From positions 1 to 60,377 of the forward strand of contig CAITUY010000185.1 in NCBI GenBank assembly GCA_903895695.1: a DNA stretch of 60,377 nt, read 5' to 3'. This DNA comes from an uncultured bacterium (lineage in GTDB: Bacteria; Verrucomicrobiota; Kiritimatiellia; CAIKKV01; CAITUY01). Shown piece after piece: positions 60,244 to 60,377 of the stretch. The position numbers and the translations under genes are program-made. Numbering within the stretch: the first letter of the stretch is position 1; every line of letters starts with the position of its first letter. Below the pieces are notes generated by a model. That model ran no database searches and had not been told where the DNA came from. It worked only from the letters and a program-made list of their open reading frames with translations.

Positions 60244-60377
60244 GTGAGCTTCCCCCCATCAGTTGGACAACTTCAGGGCTGAACTAAGATACAATGTTGG
60301 CTCGATATTCCTATGGTTTTGTTCCCTCCTTTTTCCACCCCAAAGGGTGGACCTATAGCATTGGAATTGGTGGTGGG
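60244..60377. repeat. Terminal inverted repeat, right copy
   Basis: Exact reverse complement of 8-141. Read inward from the cassette side it starts GTGAGCTTCCCCCC and includes an open frame MLARYSYGFVPSFFHPKG... that continues off the end. The window stops inside the repeat. Confidence 0.75.

Overview
This 60.4 kb window is a piece of a GC-rich bacterial chromosome. An integron sits at its right end and cassette-like DNA at its left end. The backbone combines an Ech-type membrane [NiFe] hydrogenase, a NuoE/NuoF-type flavin and iron-sulfur oxidoreductase, ThyX, a multi-ExbD/VWA/TPR envelope operon, and secreted beta-helix, galactosidase and sialate-esterase enzymes. This suggests an anaerobic, glycan-degrading member of the PVC superphylum, with Kiritimatiellota or a Verrucomicrobiota relative my best guess. 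That placement is inferred from gene content and the style of intergenic palindromes; no rRNA or tRNA gene was found to confirm it.

Left end (1-4.2 kb): a 134-bp terminal repeat cuts into the 5' part of an ATPase gene. Then come an HNH endonuclease with homing-endonuclease-associated repeats and a TIR/deoxyribosyltransferase-like protein with a winged-helix tail. attC-like hairpins separate these genes. Behind them lies a rearranged stretch with a broken duplicate of a RhuM gene start and a second, C-terminally truncated RhuM gene.

Backbone (4.2-56.4 kb). On the minus strand from 13.7 to 4.2 kb is an operon of two TPR proteins, ExbB, two ExbD, a membrane VWA protein, a secreted protein or lipoprotein and a PEGA/lectin-like secreted protein; a serine/threonine kinase diverges from it. 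The kinase overlaps a fused NuoE-NuoF-ferredoxin gene, followed by a GltD-like flavoprotein that lacks its NAD(P)-binding subdomain. Next are a DEAD-box helicase, a LemA/TPM-domain set, a DUF2157/GDYXXLXY pair, RmuC, a 2'-O-methyltransferase and a VapBC-like pair. The complete echABCDEF operon (34.1-29.1 kb) is divergent from bipA. Further on are a HTH-PTS EIIA fusion, a tandem universal stress protein, a sugar-phosphate-type dehydrogenase, dnaK, groES-groEL, rpoZ, smpB, thyX and a GDSL/GH27 pair. An ECF sigma operon and a sialate O-acetylesterase/beta-helix enzyme cluster complete the backbone.

Right end (56.4-60.4 kb): intI on the minus strand encodes a 549-residue integron integrase with an extra N-terminal core-binding-like domain. 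It faces an attI site, a candidate Pc promoter and a forward cassette array. Three well-formed attC sites separate a membrane protein, a zinc-ribbon protein and two lipoproteins; a fifth reading frame is cut by the terminal repeat. The first attC on the right closely resembles the first one on the left, and both encode the last residues of the upstream ORF. The two cassette regions therefore probably belong to one integron system. The window's two ends are perfect 134-bp inverted copies of each other, most simply the ends of an insertion sequence at which the assembly stopped.
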